Assembly (NCBI GenBank): GCA_023443095.1
Contig: JAEZVV010000183.1
Coordinates: 1 to 5,774 of the forward strand
Reading direction: 5' to 3'
From: Pseudomonadota bacterium
GTDB taxonomy: Bacteria; Pseudomonadota; Gammaproteobacteria; Burkholderiales; Burkholderiaceae_F
Length of the DNA: 5,774 nt
Notes under the pieces: model-generated
What the model saw: only the letters and a program-made list of their open reading frames with translations
Told to the model about the DNA's origin: nothing
The model's database searches: none
Made by a program: the position numbers and the translations under genes
Shown: positions 1-5,774 of the stretch, one piece after another
Layout of the letters: each line of letters begins with the position of its first letter
Numbering within the stretch: position 1 is the stretch's first letter

Positions 1-1
1 G

Positions 2-82
2 GTCATGATGAAGGCCTTCTACGCCGGCATGGACAACGTCCGCGCCCAGCTCCGTCAACCCCTCCAGCCCTGCGATATGTAG
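2..82 (+). CDS. 3' end of an unidentified gene (partial)
   Basis: A reading frame is open from the left edge to a TAG at 80-82 and encodes 26 residues, beginning VMMKAFYAGMDNV and ending QPLQPCDM. Codons strongly favour G or C at third positions (aag, gcc, ttc, tac, gcc, ggc, gac, aac, gtc), as in the clear genes of this window. This suggests a real C-terminus rather than chance. The frame ends six bases before the long stem-loop at 89-124, where a gene converging on apt would be expected to end. The other two plus frames also run, one stopping almost at once (TGA at 6-8) and one reaching TAG at 106-108, but with less typical codons. I do not recognise the protein family from so short a tail and assign no function. 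Confidence 0.45.
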   Translation, partial: VMMKAFYAGMDNVRAQLRQPLQPCDM

Positions 83-88
83 GTCGCC

Positions 89-124
89 TCGATTTCGCCG
101 GTGACTAGGCACCGGCGAAATCGA
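89..124. terminator. Perfect 15-bp stem-loop between convergent genes, probable bidirectional terminator
   Basis: Bases 89-103 and 110-124 are exact reverse complements, giving a 15-bp stem with a 6-base loop (actagg). The minus-strand apt stop codon TAG is in the loop (105-107), so the last five apt codons form one arm. The plus-strand gene stops at 82, just before the stem. Position between convergent 3' ends and perfect pairing point to transcript ending or 3'-end protection in both directions. Neither side has a T-run after the stem, so it is not a textbook intrinsic terminator. It may act with Rho or mainly stabilise the transcript ends. Confidence 0.55.
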
Positions 125-656
125 CCAGGGTGTAGACCTCGTGGCCGGTCTCGCGCAGGACGCGCGAGCCGCCGAGCTCGGGCAGGTCGATCACGGCGGC
201 GCATTCGATCACCTCCGCCCCCAGCTGCCGCAGCAGCGCGCTGCCTGCCAGCATGGTGCCGCCGGTGGCGATCAGGTCGTCGACCAGCAGGACTCGCTGC
301 CCCGGCCGCGCGGCGTCGACGTGTAGCTCGACCGTGCCGCTGCCGTATTCGAGCTCGTAGCTGTGGCTGATGGTGGCCGCCGGCAGCTTGCCCTGCTTGC
401 GGATCGGGATGAATCCGGCGTTGAGCCGGTGCGCCAGGATGCCGCCGATGATGAAGCCGCGGGCATCGATGCCGGCGACGAGATCGAGCTTTTCGTCGAG
501 ATAGCGCTGGACCAGGGCGTCGACGATCGCGTTGAGCGCGCGCGGGTCGGCCAGCATCGGCGTGATGTCGCGGAACACGACGCCGGGCCTGGGCCAGTCG
601 GGCACGCCGCGCACACGCGAACGCAGGAAGTCGGTATCGATGCGGGGGGTCTTCAT
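105..656 (-). CDS. apt: Adenine phosphoribosyltransferase
   Basis: This cytoplasmic purine-salvage enzyme converts adenine and PRPP to AMP and pyrophosphate. The 183-residue product has the normal family length. The type I phosphoribosyltransferase PRPP loop is clear at residues 122-134 (VLLVDDLIATGGT), with the paired acidic residues D126 and D127. Other family landmarks are GVVFRDITPML near residues 25-35, GIDARGFI at 62-69, RKQGKLPA at 86-93 and the SYELEYG segment at 99-105. The ATG at 656-654 overlaps the stop of the upstream antiporter gene as ATGA, so translation is probably coupled. A weak AGAGG lies 11 bases upstream (672-668). No separate promoter can be placed because the upstream DNA is coding. 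The gene ends inside the stem-loop at 89-124. Identification is firm; co-transcription with the antiporter gene is inferred from the overlap. Confidence 0.97.
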   Translation of the reverse strand: MKTPRIDTDFLRSRVRGVPDWPRPGVVFRDITPMLADPRALNAIVDALVQRYLDEKLDLVAGIDARGFIIGGILAHRLNAGFIPIRKQGKLPAATISHSYELEYGSGTVELHVDAARPGQRVLLVDDLIATGGTMLAGSALLRQLGAEVIECAAVIDLPELGGSRVLRETGHEVYTLVDFAGA

Positions 657-2635
657 TGTTGTGCCAGCCTCTGCTCTGCCAGTTCGATCGCTTCGGGGAT
701 TCCGCGCAGCACCAAGACGTCGCCGGCGGCCAACTTCATCTCGGGGCTGGGGTCGGCGCCGCGGATGCCGCGGCGGCGCACCGACACGATCTCCGCCCCC
801 ACCTCGTCCAGGCCGAGGGCGCCGATCTCGCGCCCGGCGGCGGCGGCGCCCGCCTCGATCACGACCGAATGCAGGCGCTCGTGCGAATCGACGTCGAAAT
901 CCTCTCCCAGATCATCGGCGCCGTGGAAGTAGCCGCGCAACAGGCGGTAGCGCGAAACGCGCGCCTCGCGCACCCGGCGCACCACCCGCCCCATCGGCAC
1001 CCCCAGCAGGACCAGCGCATGCGAACCCAGCATCAGGCTGCCTTCGAAGATCTCGGGCACGACTTCGGTGGCGCCGGCAGCGAGCAGCTTGTCGAGTTCG
1101 GCGTCGTCCTGGGTGCGGACGATGATGGGCAGGGGCGGGTTGAGCTCGTGCGCGAAGTGGATGACCTTGAGCGCCGATTGCGCGTTGTTGTAGGTCACCA
1201 CCATCGCCGCTGCGCGCGTGACGCCGGCCGCCACCAGGGTCTCGCGCCGGGCGGCATCGCCGTAGACGACTGAATCGCCGGCGGCAGCGGCTTCGCTCAC
1301 GCGGTCGGGGTCGAGGTCAAGCGCGACGTAGGCGATGCCTTCCTGTTCGAGCATCTTGGCCAGGTGCTGGCCGGTGCGGCCGTAACCGCAGATCACGACG
1401 TGACGGTCGCTGGCCATCGAGCGCTGGGCGATGCGGTGCAGTTCGAGCGACCTGAGCATCCATTCCGCGCCCGACAAACGCATCACGATCTTGTCGGCGT
1501 GTTGCACCAGCAAGGGCGCGACCATCATCGACAACAGCATCGCCGCCAGCACGATCTGCAGCTGGGTGCCGTCGAGGATGGCGCCGGCTGCGCCCAGCGA
1601 CAGCAACACGAAACCGAACTCGCCCGCGGTGCACAGCGCCAGGCCGGTCCGCAGCGCGGTGCCGACGCTGGCCTTGAACAGCCGCGTCAGTCCCGACACC
1701 AGCAGCAGCTTGAAACCCACCGGCACCGTCAGCGCGAGCATCACCCAGCCGAACTCCTGCACCACCACCTCGAGGTTGAGCCACATGCCGATGGTGATGA
1801 AGAAGAAACCCAGCAGGATGTCGCGAAAGGGTTTGATGTCCTCTTCCACCTGGTGGCGGAACTCGGTCTCGGCGATCAGCATGCCGGCGACAAAGGCGCC
1901 GAGCGCCAGCGAAAGGCCGGCGGCTTCGGTGATCCATGCCAGGCCCAGGGTGACCAGCAGCAGGTTGAGCATGAACAGTTCGTGCGAACGGCGTCGCGCC
2001 ACGGTCTGAAACCACCAGCGCATCAGCCGCTTGCCGCCGACCAGCAGCAAGAAAAGCACTGCCGCCGCCTTGAAAAGCGCCAGGGCGAGGGTGCGGACCA
2101 TCTCCTCGGGCGGACTCGCCAGCGCCGGGATGATCACCAGCAGCGGCACCACGGCCAGGTCCTGGAACAGCAGCACGCCAAAGATGCGCTTGCCGTGTTC
2201 GCTCTCGACCTCGAGCCTCTCGGTCAGCATCTTCATCACGATGGCGGTCGAACTCATCGCCATCGCCCCGCCCAGCACAAACGCCGCTGGCAGGCTCAGG
2301 TTGATCCAGGGGCCAAGCACCAGCGCCGCCGCCAGGGTGCCGGCAATGGTCAGGCCGACCTGGGCCCCGCCCAGCCCGAACACGATCCGCCGCATGCTCT
2401 TGAGCTTGGCCAGAGAAAACTCGAGCCCGATCGAGAACATCAGGAACACCACGCCGAACTCGGCCAGGTAGTGCGCTTCGTGGGTATCAGGCACCAGCGC
2501 CGCGGCGTGCGGCCCGACGCCGATGCCGATCACCAGATAGGCGAGCAGGGGTGGCAGCTGCAGGCGGCGAAAGGCGATCACGCCAATCACGGCAGCGGCC
2601 AGCAGGAAAAGAATGAGGGGGAGACCGGCGGTCAT
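653..2635 (-). CDS. kefB: CPA2-family monovalent cation:proton antiporter with RCK domain (Kef/YbaL type)
   Basis: This inner-membrane protein of 660 residues is predicted to exchange K+ (or Na+) for H+. Residues about 5-380 form the hydrophobic Na+/H+ exchanger domain with many membrane segments. It includes the FQDLAVVP segment (F157 to P164; D159 is the family acidic position) and GFFFITIGM at 276-284. The preceding loop HQVEEDIKPF (261-270) resembles the regulatory loop of KefC. Residues about 411-530 are an RCK_N/TrkA-N dinucleotide-binding fold with GYGRTG (417-422) and acidic D440 after the second strand. Residues about 575-655 resemble RCK_C/TrkA-C. The RCK_C tail is more typical of the YbaL/RosB-like branch than of the glutathione-gated KefB/KefC of E. 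coli, so the symbol is tentative and glutathione control is not shown. The ATG at 2635-2633 is the only nearby start: an in-frame TAG lies five codons upstream. It lacks a clear Shine-Dalgarno sequence. The gene diverges from kdsD and overlaps apt by four bases. Confidence 0.9.
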   Translation of the reverse strand: MTAGLPLILFLLAAAVIGVIAFRRLQLPPLLAYLVIGIGVGPHAAALVPDTHEAHYLAEFGVVFLMFSIGLEFSLAKLKSMRRIVFGLGGAQVGLTIAGTLAAALVLGPWINLSLPAAFVLGGAMAMSSTAIVMKMLTERLEVESEHGKRIFGVLLFQDLAVVPLLVIIPALASPPEEMVRTLALALFKAAAVLFLLLVGGKRLMRWWFQTVARRRSHELFMLNLLLVTLGLAWITEAAGLSLALGAFVAGMLIAETEFRHQVEEDIKPFRDILLGFFFITIGMWLNLEVVVQEFGWVMLALTVPVGFKLLLVSGLTRLFKASVGTALRTGLALCTAGEFGFVLLSLGAAGAILDGTQLQIVLAAMLLSMMVAPLLVQHADKIVMRLSGAEWMLRSLELHRIAQRSMASDRHVVICGYGRTGQHLAKMLEQEGIAYVALDLDPDRVSEAAAAGDSVVYGDAARRETLVAAGVTRAAAMVVTYNNAQSALKVIHFAHELNPPLPIIVRTQDDAELDKLLAAGATEVVPEIFEGSLMLGSHALVLLGVPMGRVVRRVREARVSRYRLLRGYFHGADDLGEDFDVDSHERLHSVVIEAGAAAAGREIGALGLDEVGAEIVSVRRRGIRGADPSPEMKLAAGDVLVLRGIPEAIELAEQRLAQQ

Positions 2636-2757
2636 GGGGGCTGGAGTCTACTCAGGGGCGGGCAAACGCCGCCTTGCGCAGACTCTAGGTCTGCCCCAAA
2701 GCATGCCAGCAATTCTTATGCCAGCTTGCGCCGGGGAGTATCATAAATAGCTATCCC
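2636..2757. promoter_or_regulatory. Divergent intergenic region between the antiporter gene and kdsD
   Basis: These 122 bases separate two divergent gene starts and so must hold promoters for both directions unless one lies inside a gene. The most AT-rich stretch is 2739-2754. On the plus strand TATCAT (2739-2744) could be a -10 element, with a poor -35 candidate TTATGC (2716-2721) at 17 bases spacing. On the minus strand TATGAT (2745-2740) is a close match to TATAAT, but no good -35 is seen 16-18 bases upstream. An 8-base palindrome atagctat lies at 2747-2754. The half next to the antiporter gene is GC-rich and contains short inverted repeats. Promoter positions are guesses from sequence only. 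Confidence 0.4.
2678..2694. repeat. Short inverted repeat in the antiporter leader, possible operator or hairpin
   Basis: gcagac (2678-2683) and gtctgc (2689-2694) form a perfect 6-bp inverted repeat around tctag. The left arm also overlaps agactc (2680-2685), which is complementary to gagtct at 2644-2649, so two mutually exclusive pairings are possible in the minus-strand leader RNA. The arms are short and could occur by chance. No known regulator motif is recognised. Confidence 0.25.
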
Positions 2758-3765
2758 ATGAAGAATAGAACGCAAGCGATGAGGCAGGATCCCGACCCCG
2801 GACCCGGCGCGCTGCCGATGGCGCGCGAGGTGCTCGCCATCGAGGCTGACGCCATCCGCCAGCTATCGGAGCGGCTCGACCAGAGCTTTGTTGCCGCCGT
2901 CCGGCTGCTCCTGGCCTGTCGCGGCCGCGTGGTGGTGAGCGGCGTCGGCAAAAGCGGGCATATCGGCCGCAAGCTCGCCGCCACGTTCGCCTCGACCGGC
3001 AGCCCGGCGCTGTTCGTACATGCCGCCGAAGCGGCGCATGGCGACCTCGGCATGGTCACCCGCGACGACGTGGTGATCGCGATGTCGTATTCGGGCGAAA
3101 CCTCCGAACTGCTCACCATCGTGCCGACGATCAAGCGCGAGGGCACACCGCTGATCGCCATCACCGGCAATCCGGCCAGCACACTCGCCAGCCATGCCGA
3201 CGTCCACCTCAACGTGCATGTCGACAAGGAGGCCTGTCCGCTGAACCTGGCCCCCACCTCCTCGACCACCGCGATGCTGGCGCTGGGCGACGCGCTGGCG
3301 ATCGCCTGCCTCGATGCGCGCGGCTTTGGCGCCGAGGACTTCGCCCGCTCGCACCCCGGCGGCGCGCTTGGCCGCCGCCTGCTGCTGCACGTCAGCGACG
3401 TGATGCGCAGCGGCGAGGACATTCCGGTGGTCCCCGAATCGGCCACGGTGATGGACGCGGTGCGCGAGATCACGCGCAAGAAAATCGGCATGACCGCGAT
3501 CGTCGACGCCGAAGGGCGGGTCGCCGGCATCTTTACCGAAGGCGACCTGCGCCGGCTAATCGAACGGGTGGGCGACATCCGCGAGGTGCCGGTGGCCAAG
3601 GTCATGACACGCACCCCCAATACCGTCGTGCCCGACGCCCTGGCGGCGCAGGCCGCCGAGATCCTTGACCGCACTCTGCGCAACCAGCTGCTGGTGGTCG
3701 ACCGCGAGCGCCACCTGGTGGGCGCCCTGCACGTGCACGACCTGATGGCAGCCAAGGTGATCTGA
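2758..3765 (+). CDS. kdsD: D-arabinose 5-phosphate isomerase
   Basis: This cytoplasmic enzyme interconverts D-ribulose 5-phosphate and D-arabinose 5-phosphate, the first committed step to Kdo, the inner-core sugar of LPS. It belongs to the KdsD/KpsF family. The 335-residue product has an SIS domain (about residues 45-190) with VSGVGKSGHIGRKLA at 60-74, followed by two CBS domains (about 213-268 and 280-333). Residues K65, E117, E158 and H199 align with the E. coli KdsD catalytic set K59, E111, E152 and H193 at a constant offset of six, so the enzyme looks active. The start is uncertain. ATG at 2758 gives the longest form, while codon 8 (2779) and codon 21 (2818) are also ATG, and none has a good ribosome binding site. 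Its stop shares one base with the kdsC start (TGATG). It is the first gene of the LPS cluster, and its placement next to kdsC and the lpt genes supports KdsD over a capsule-specific KpsF. Confidence 0.95.
   Translation: MKNRTQAMRQDPDPGPGALPMAREVLAIEADAIRQLSERLDQSFVAAVRLLLACRGRVVVSGVGKSGHIGRKLAATFASTGSPALFVHAAEAAHGDLGMVTRDDVVIAMSYSGETSELLTIVPTIKREGTPLIAITGNPASTLASHADVHLNVHVDKEACPLNLAPTSSTTAMLALGDALAIACLDARGFGAEDFARSHPGGALGRRLLLHVSDVMRSGEDIPVVPESATVMDAVREITRKKIGMTAIVDAEGRVAGIFTEGDLRRLIERVGDIREVPVAKVMTRTPNTVVPDALAAQAAEILDRTLRNQLLVVDRERHLVGALHVHDLMAAKVI
3754..3760 (+). promoter_or_regulatory. Ribosome binding site for kdsC
   Basis: AAGGTGA lies inside the last kdsD codons, with AAGG ending seven bases before the kdsC ATG at 3765. 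It supports that start and independent or coupled initiation at the TGATG junction. Confidence 0.6.
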
Positions 3766-4304
3766 TGACCGCCAACGAACGCGCAGCGCAGCTGCGGATG
3801 ATGATTTTTGATGTCGACGGCGTATTGACCGACGGCCGCCTCTTCATCGGCCCCCAGGGCGAAGCGATGAAGGCCTTCGACGTCCGCGACGGCCACGGCA
3901 TCAAGATGCTGATGGCCGCCGGAATCGAAGTCGCCGTCCTTACCGCGCGCCGCTCGGCGATTGTCGGCGCCCGCATGCGCGAGCTGGGGGTTAAGCGCGT
4001 CCTGCAGGGGCAGTCGGACAAACGCACCGGCCTGGCCCAGCTGATGCACGAAACCGGTCTCGAGGCCGCCCAGTGCGGCTATATGGGCGACGACCTGCCC
4101 GACCTCGGCGTTCTGAAGATGGTGGGTTTTGCCGCGGCCCCGGCCGACGCCGCCGCCGAAGTCCTGGACGTGGCGCACTGGGTATCGCCGCGCGAAGGCG
4201 GCCGTGCTGCGGTGCGCTCGGTCGCCGAATTCGTTCTGCGCGCGCAGGAAAAGTGGGAGCAGACCCTGGCTCGCCACATCCCCACCGACGGAGCCCCAGC
4301 CTGA
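3765..4304 (+). CDS. kdsC: 3-deoxy-D-manno-octulosonate 8-phosphate phosphatase
   Basis: This cytoplasmic HAD-superfamily phosphatase hydrolyses Kdo 8-phosphate to Kdo and phosphate, before CMP activation and transfer to lipid A. The product is 179 residues, close to the usual compact, cap-less tetrameric KdsC. HAD motif I is IFDVDGVLTDG (14-24), with nucleophile D16 and acid/base D18. Motif II is the threonine of VAVLTAR (56-62). A conserved lysine lies in QSDKRTGL (83-90; K86). Motif III is GYMGDDLPD (105-113), with the Mg2+-binding aspartates. The tail segment VSPREGGRAAVRSVAEFVL (140-158) is also typical of KdsC. The gene begins on the last base of the kdsD stop codon, and its own stop shares a base with the ATG of a 16-codon ORF, so it sits within a chain of coupled reading frames. 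No missing residues or frameshift are seen. Confidence 0.96.
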   Translation: MTANERAAQLRMMIFDVDGVLTDGRLFIGPQGEAMKAFDVRDGHGIKMLMAAGIEVAVLTARRSAIVGARMRELGVKRVLQGQSDKRTGLAQLMHETGLEAAQCGYMGDDLPDLGVLKMVGFAAAPADAAAEVLDVAHWVSPREGGRAAVRSVAEFVLRAQEKWEQTLARHIPTDGAPA

Positions 4305-4354
4305 TGCTGCGCTCCACCTTCGCCCGGCCGGCCGCGGTCTGCCACCATGCGTGA
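4304..4354 (+). CDS. 16-codon ORF linking kdsC and lptC, possible translational coupler
   Basis: An ATG at 4304-4306 overlaps the kdsC stop as TGATG and opens a 16-residue frame (MLRSTFARPAAVCHHA) that stops at TGA 4352-4354, eight bases inside lptC. A GGAG at 4290-4293, ten bases before its ATG, could serve as ribosome binding site. The peptide has no recognisable family or motif and may have no function. The arrangement would let ribosomes finishing kdsC restart here and end right at the lptC ATG, which itself lacks a good ribosome binding site. Expression is inferred from layout only; a chance ORF in GC-rich DNA is the main alternative. Confidence 0.35.
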   Translation: MLRSTFARPAAVCHHA

Positions 4355-4358
4355 CCGC
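4334..4358 (+). promoter_or_regulatory. Possible hairpin presenting the lptC start codon in its loop
   Basis: gcggtc (4334-4339) and gaccgc (4353-4358) are exact reverse complements, with a 13-base loop that contains the lptC ATG (4347-4349). The stem is six base pairs and GC-rich. A ribosome translating the 16-codon ORF would melt the left arm and stop at the right arm. The stem is short and may be chance. Confidence 0.3.
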
Positions 4359-4928
4359 CTGACCGCCATCATCGGCATCGTGCTTCTGCTCGGCCTGGCA
4401 GGGTCGACGTATTGGTATTCACTGCGCACCCAGCTCGAAGGCATGGCGCATTTCTCTCAGCCCGACGCGCCGGACTTCATCGCCAAGAACATCGTCCTGA
4501 CCCAGTTCGACCAGCTCGGCCAGGCCAAACGCAAGGTCTTCGCGGCCGAGATCACTCATTACTCGGACGACCGCGCCGACATCCGCTCCCCGCGCATGGT
4601 CAGCCTGCGCCCCGACGAACCTCAGCTCGAAGTCACCGCGCGCGAAGCCAAGGTGGTCAACGACGGCGAACAAGTGAACCTGAAGGGCGACGTGTTAATC
4701 GCCCGCGCCGCGGGTAAAGATACCCCGGCCATGCGCCTGACCACCGACCGGCTGACCGTGCTGCCGGACGAGGACCGCTACCTCACCGACGCCCCGGTCG
4801 AGATGCAGCGCGGCACCATGCGGGCGACCGGCGTGGGCATGGACTTCGACAACGTGGCTCGCACCCTGCACCTCAAGAACCAGGTCAGCACCGTGCTCGA
4901 GCGCTCGGCCGAACTAGGCAGAAACTGA
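4347..4928 (+). CDS. lptC: LPS export ABC transporter periplasmic protein LptC
   Basis: LptC is a bitopic inner-membrane protein that takes LPS from the LptB2FG transporter and hands it to LptA in the periplasm. The product is 193 residues, nearly the same length as the E. coli protein. Residues 1-4 are short and basic, about 6-24 form one membrane segment (AIIGIVLLLGLAGSTYWYS), and the remainder is a periplasmic LptC/OstA-like beta-jellyroll. Recognisable parts are the DFIAKNIVLTQFDQLGQ region (43-59), VNLKGDVLI (110-118) and the tail LHLKNQVSTVL (174-184). The ATG at 4347 is the first possible start in this frame after the kdsC stop, and the membrane segment begins at once, so the start is well supported even without a strong ribosome binding site. 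lptA follows one base after its stop, and the kdsC-lptC-lptA-lptB order is the classical cluster. Confidence 0.93.
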   Translation: MRDRLTAIIGIVLLLGLAGSTYWYSLRTQLEGMAHFSQPDAPDFIAKNIVLTQFDQLGQAKRKVFAAEITHYSDDRADIRSPRMVSLRPDEPQLEVTAREAKVVNDGEQVNLKGDVLIARAAGKDTPAMRLTTDRLTVLPDEDRYLTDAPVEMQRGTMRATGVGMDFDNVARTLHLKNQVSTVLERSAELGRN

Positions 4929-4929
4929 G

Positions 4930-5523
4930 ATGAAACCTGCGCTCCTATTCACGCTGCTTGCGGTGCTGGCCAGTACCGCGTTCGCCGAGACCGCCGACAA
5001 GTCCAAGCCGATCCAGGTCAACGCCGACCGGCTCGACGCCGACGAGGTCAAGCAGACCGCGGTCTACGCCGGCAACGTCCGCGTCACCCAGGGCACGATG
5101 ACCATCACCGGCGCCCGCCTCGAGCTGAAAGAAGACCCCGACGGTTACCGCACCGCCATCGTGACGGTGCCGGCGGGCCAGTTGGTGACTTTCCGCCAGC
5201 GGCGCGACCCCAAGACGCCGGGGATCGAGGAATGGATCGACGGCCAGGGCGAGAAGCTGGTCTACGACGAACGCGCCGACCGCGTCACGCTGTCGACCCG
5301 CGCCAAGCTGCGGCGCCTGGAAAACGGCGAGCAACGCGACGAGACCCTGGGCGACGTGATCGTCTACGACATGCGCAATTCGCGCTCCAGCGTCGAGGGC
5401 GCCGCCGCCGGAACCCCGTCGGGGCGGGTCAGCACCACGATTGCTCCGCGCCGCGAGGCCAAGCCTTCAACCCCGGCCGTGCTCGCCCCCGCCAAGCAAC
5501 TCTCCCAACCGCCCAAGGACTGA
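4930..5523 (+). CDS. lptA: LPS transport periplasmic protein LptA
   Basis: LptA forms the periplasmic bridge along which LPS moves from LptC to the outer-membrane LptDE translocon. The 197-residue product begins with a clear Sec signal peptide, MKPALLFTLLAVLASTAFA, with predicted cleavage after residue 19 (AFA before E). The OstA-type jellyroll domain follows at about residues 27-150. It starts KPIQVNADRLDADE and includes VYAGNVRVTQGTMTITG (45-61) and GEKLVYDERADRVTLS (107-122), the repeated strand pattern of the family. The C-terminal 25 or so residues (from about 173) are rich in Ala, Pro and Lys and look disordered. The ATG is one base after the lptC stop (TGAGATG), and only a weak AGG lies upstream, so translation is probably coupled to lptC. 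It is slightly longer than E. coli LptA, mainly in the tail. Confidence 0.95.
   Translation: MKPALLFTLLAVLASTAFAETADKSKPIQVNADRLDADEVKQTAVYAGNVRVTQGTMTITGARLELKEDPDGYRTAIVTVPAGQLVTFRQRRDPKTPGIEEWIDGQGEKLVYDERADRVTLSTRAKLRRLENGEQRDETLGDVIVYDMRNSRSSVEGAAAGTPSGRVSTTIAPRREAKPSTPAVLAPAKQLSQPPKD
5515..5519 (+). promoter_or_regulatory. Ribosome binding site that fixes the lptB GTG start
   Basis: AAGGA lies in the last lptA codons, six bases before the GTG at 5526. It is the best Shine-Dalgarno match in the cluster and supports a GTG start in a place where no ATG is available. Confidence 0.75.
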
Positions 5524-5525
5524 TA

Positions 5526-5774
<249 letters not shown>

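Noticed and set aside
2731..2738. GGGGAG as the kdsD ribosome binding site
   Set aside because: It ends 19 bases before the ATG at 2758 and further from the later ATGs, too far for normal initiation, and it may lie upstream of the transcript start.
1364..2746. Long open frame of about 460 codons on the plus strand opposite the antiporter gene
   Set aside because: It lies antisense to a protein with clear domains and its product is a low-complexity Gln/His/Arg-rich sequence, the usual by-product of GC-rich codon bias. It has no membrane segments or motifs.
7..3878. 13-base direct repeat gatgaaggccttc at 7-19 and 3866-3878
   Set aside because: Both copies are in coding frames and encode the same short peptide (Met-Lys-Ala-Phe) with the preferred codons of the genome. 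No flanking similarity is seen, so chance is the simplest explanation.
2751..4277. Long open frame of about 508 codons on the minus strand opposite kdsD and kdsC
   Set aside because: It spans two well-identified genes and its product is Ser/Arg/Ala-rich with no recognisable domain. Both sense proteins keep all catalytic residues, so this is a shadow.

Overview
This is a GC-rich chromosomal window with almost no non-coding DNA. The gene order, apt and a Kef-type antiporter on the minus strand diverging from kdsD-kdsC-lptC-lptA-lptB on the plus strand, and the protein sequences fit a Gram-negative proteobacterium. A betaproteobacterium (for example Rhodocyclales, Nitrosomonadales or Burkholderiales) is most likely. 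That placement is inferred from remembered gene order and protein style, not from a search.

Left part (1-656): the last codons of an unidentified plus-strand gene end at 82. It converges on apt, which runs on the minus strand and encodes adenine phosphoribosyltransferase. A perfect 15-bp stem-loop (89-124) sits between the two ends, with the apt stop codon in its loop. Middle left (653-2635): a 660-residue CPA2-family cation:proton antiporter with an RCK/TrkA regulatory tail lies directly upstream of apt. The two genes overlap by 4 bases (ATGA) and so probably share a transcript. A 122-bp divergent intergenic region (2636-2757) carries an AT-rich island that could hold -10 elements for both directions.

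Right part (2758-5774): five tightly packed plus-strand genes serve lipopolysaccharide biogenesis. KdsD makes arabinose 5-phosphate, the precursor of Kdo. KdsC dephosphorylates Kdo 8-phosphate. LptC, LptA and LptB are parts of the Lpt machine, which extracts finished LPS from the inner membrane and carries it across the periplasm. Junctions are 1-base overlaps or gaps of a few bases, except kdsC-lptC. That 42-base gap is bridged by a 16-codon ORF that starts on the kdsC stop and ends just inside lptC. lptB starts at a GTG with a good ribosome binding site and runs off the right edge.

Nothing here looks like a new biological system: no mobile element, CRISPR array, RNA gene or foreign-looking island is visible. 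The observations worth checking concern translation coupling and gene starts: the mini-ORF and hairpin at lptC, the unclear kdsD start, the extended GTG-started LptB, the shared promoter island, and the terminator-like hairpin holding the apt stop codon.
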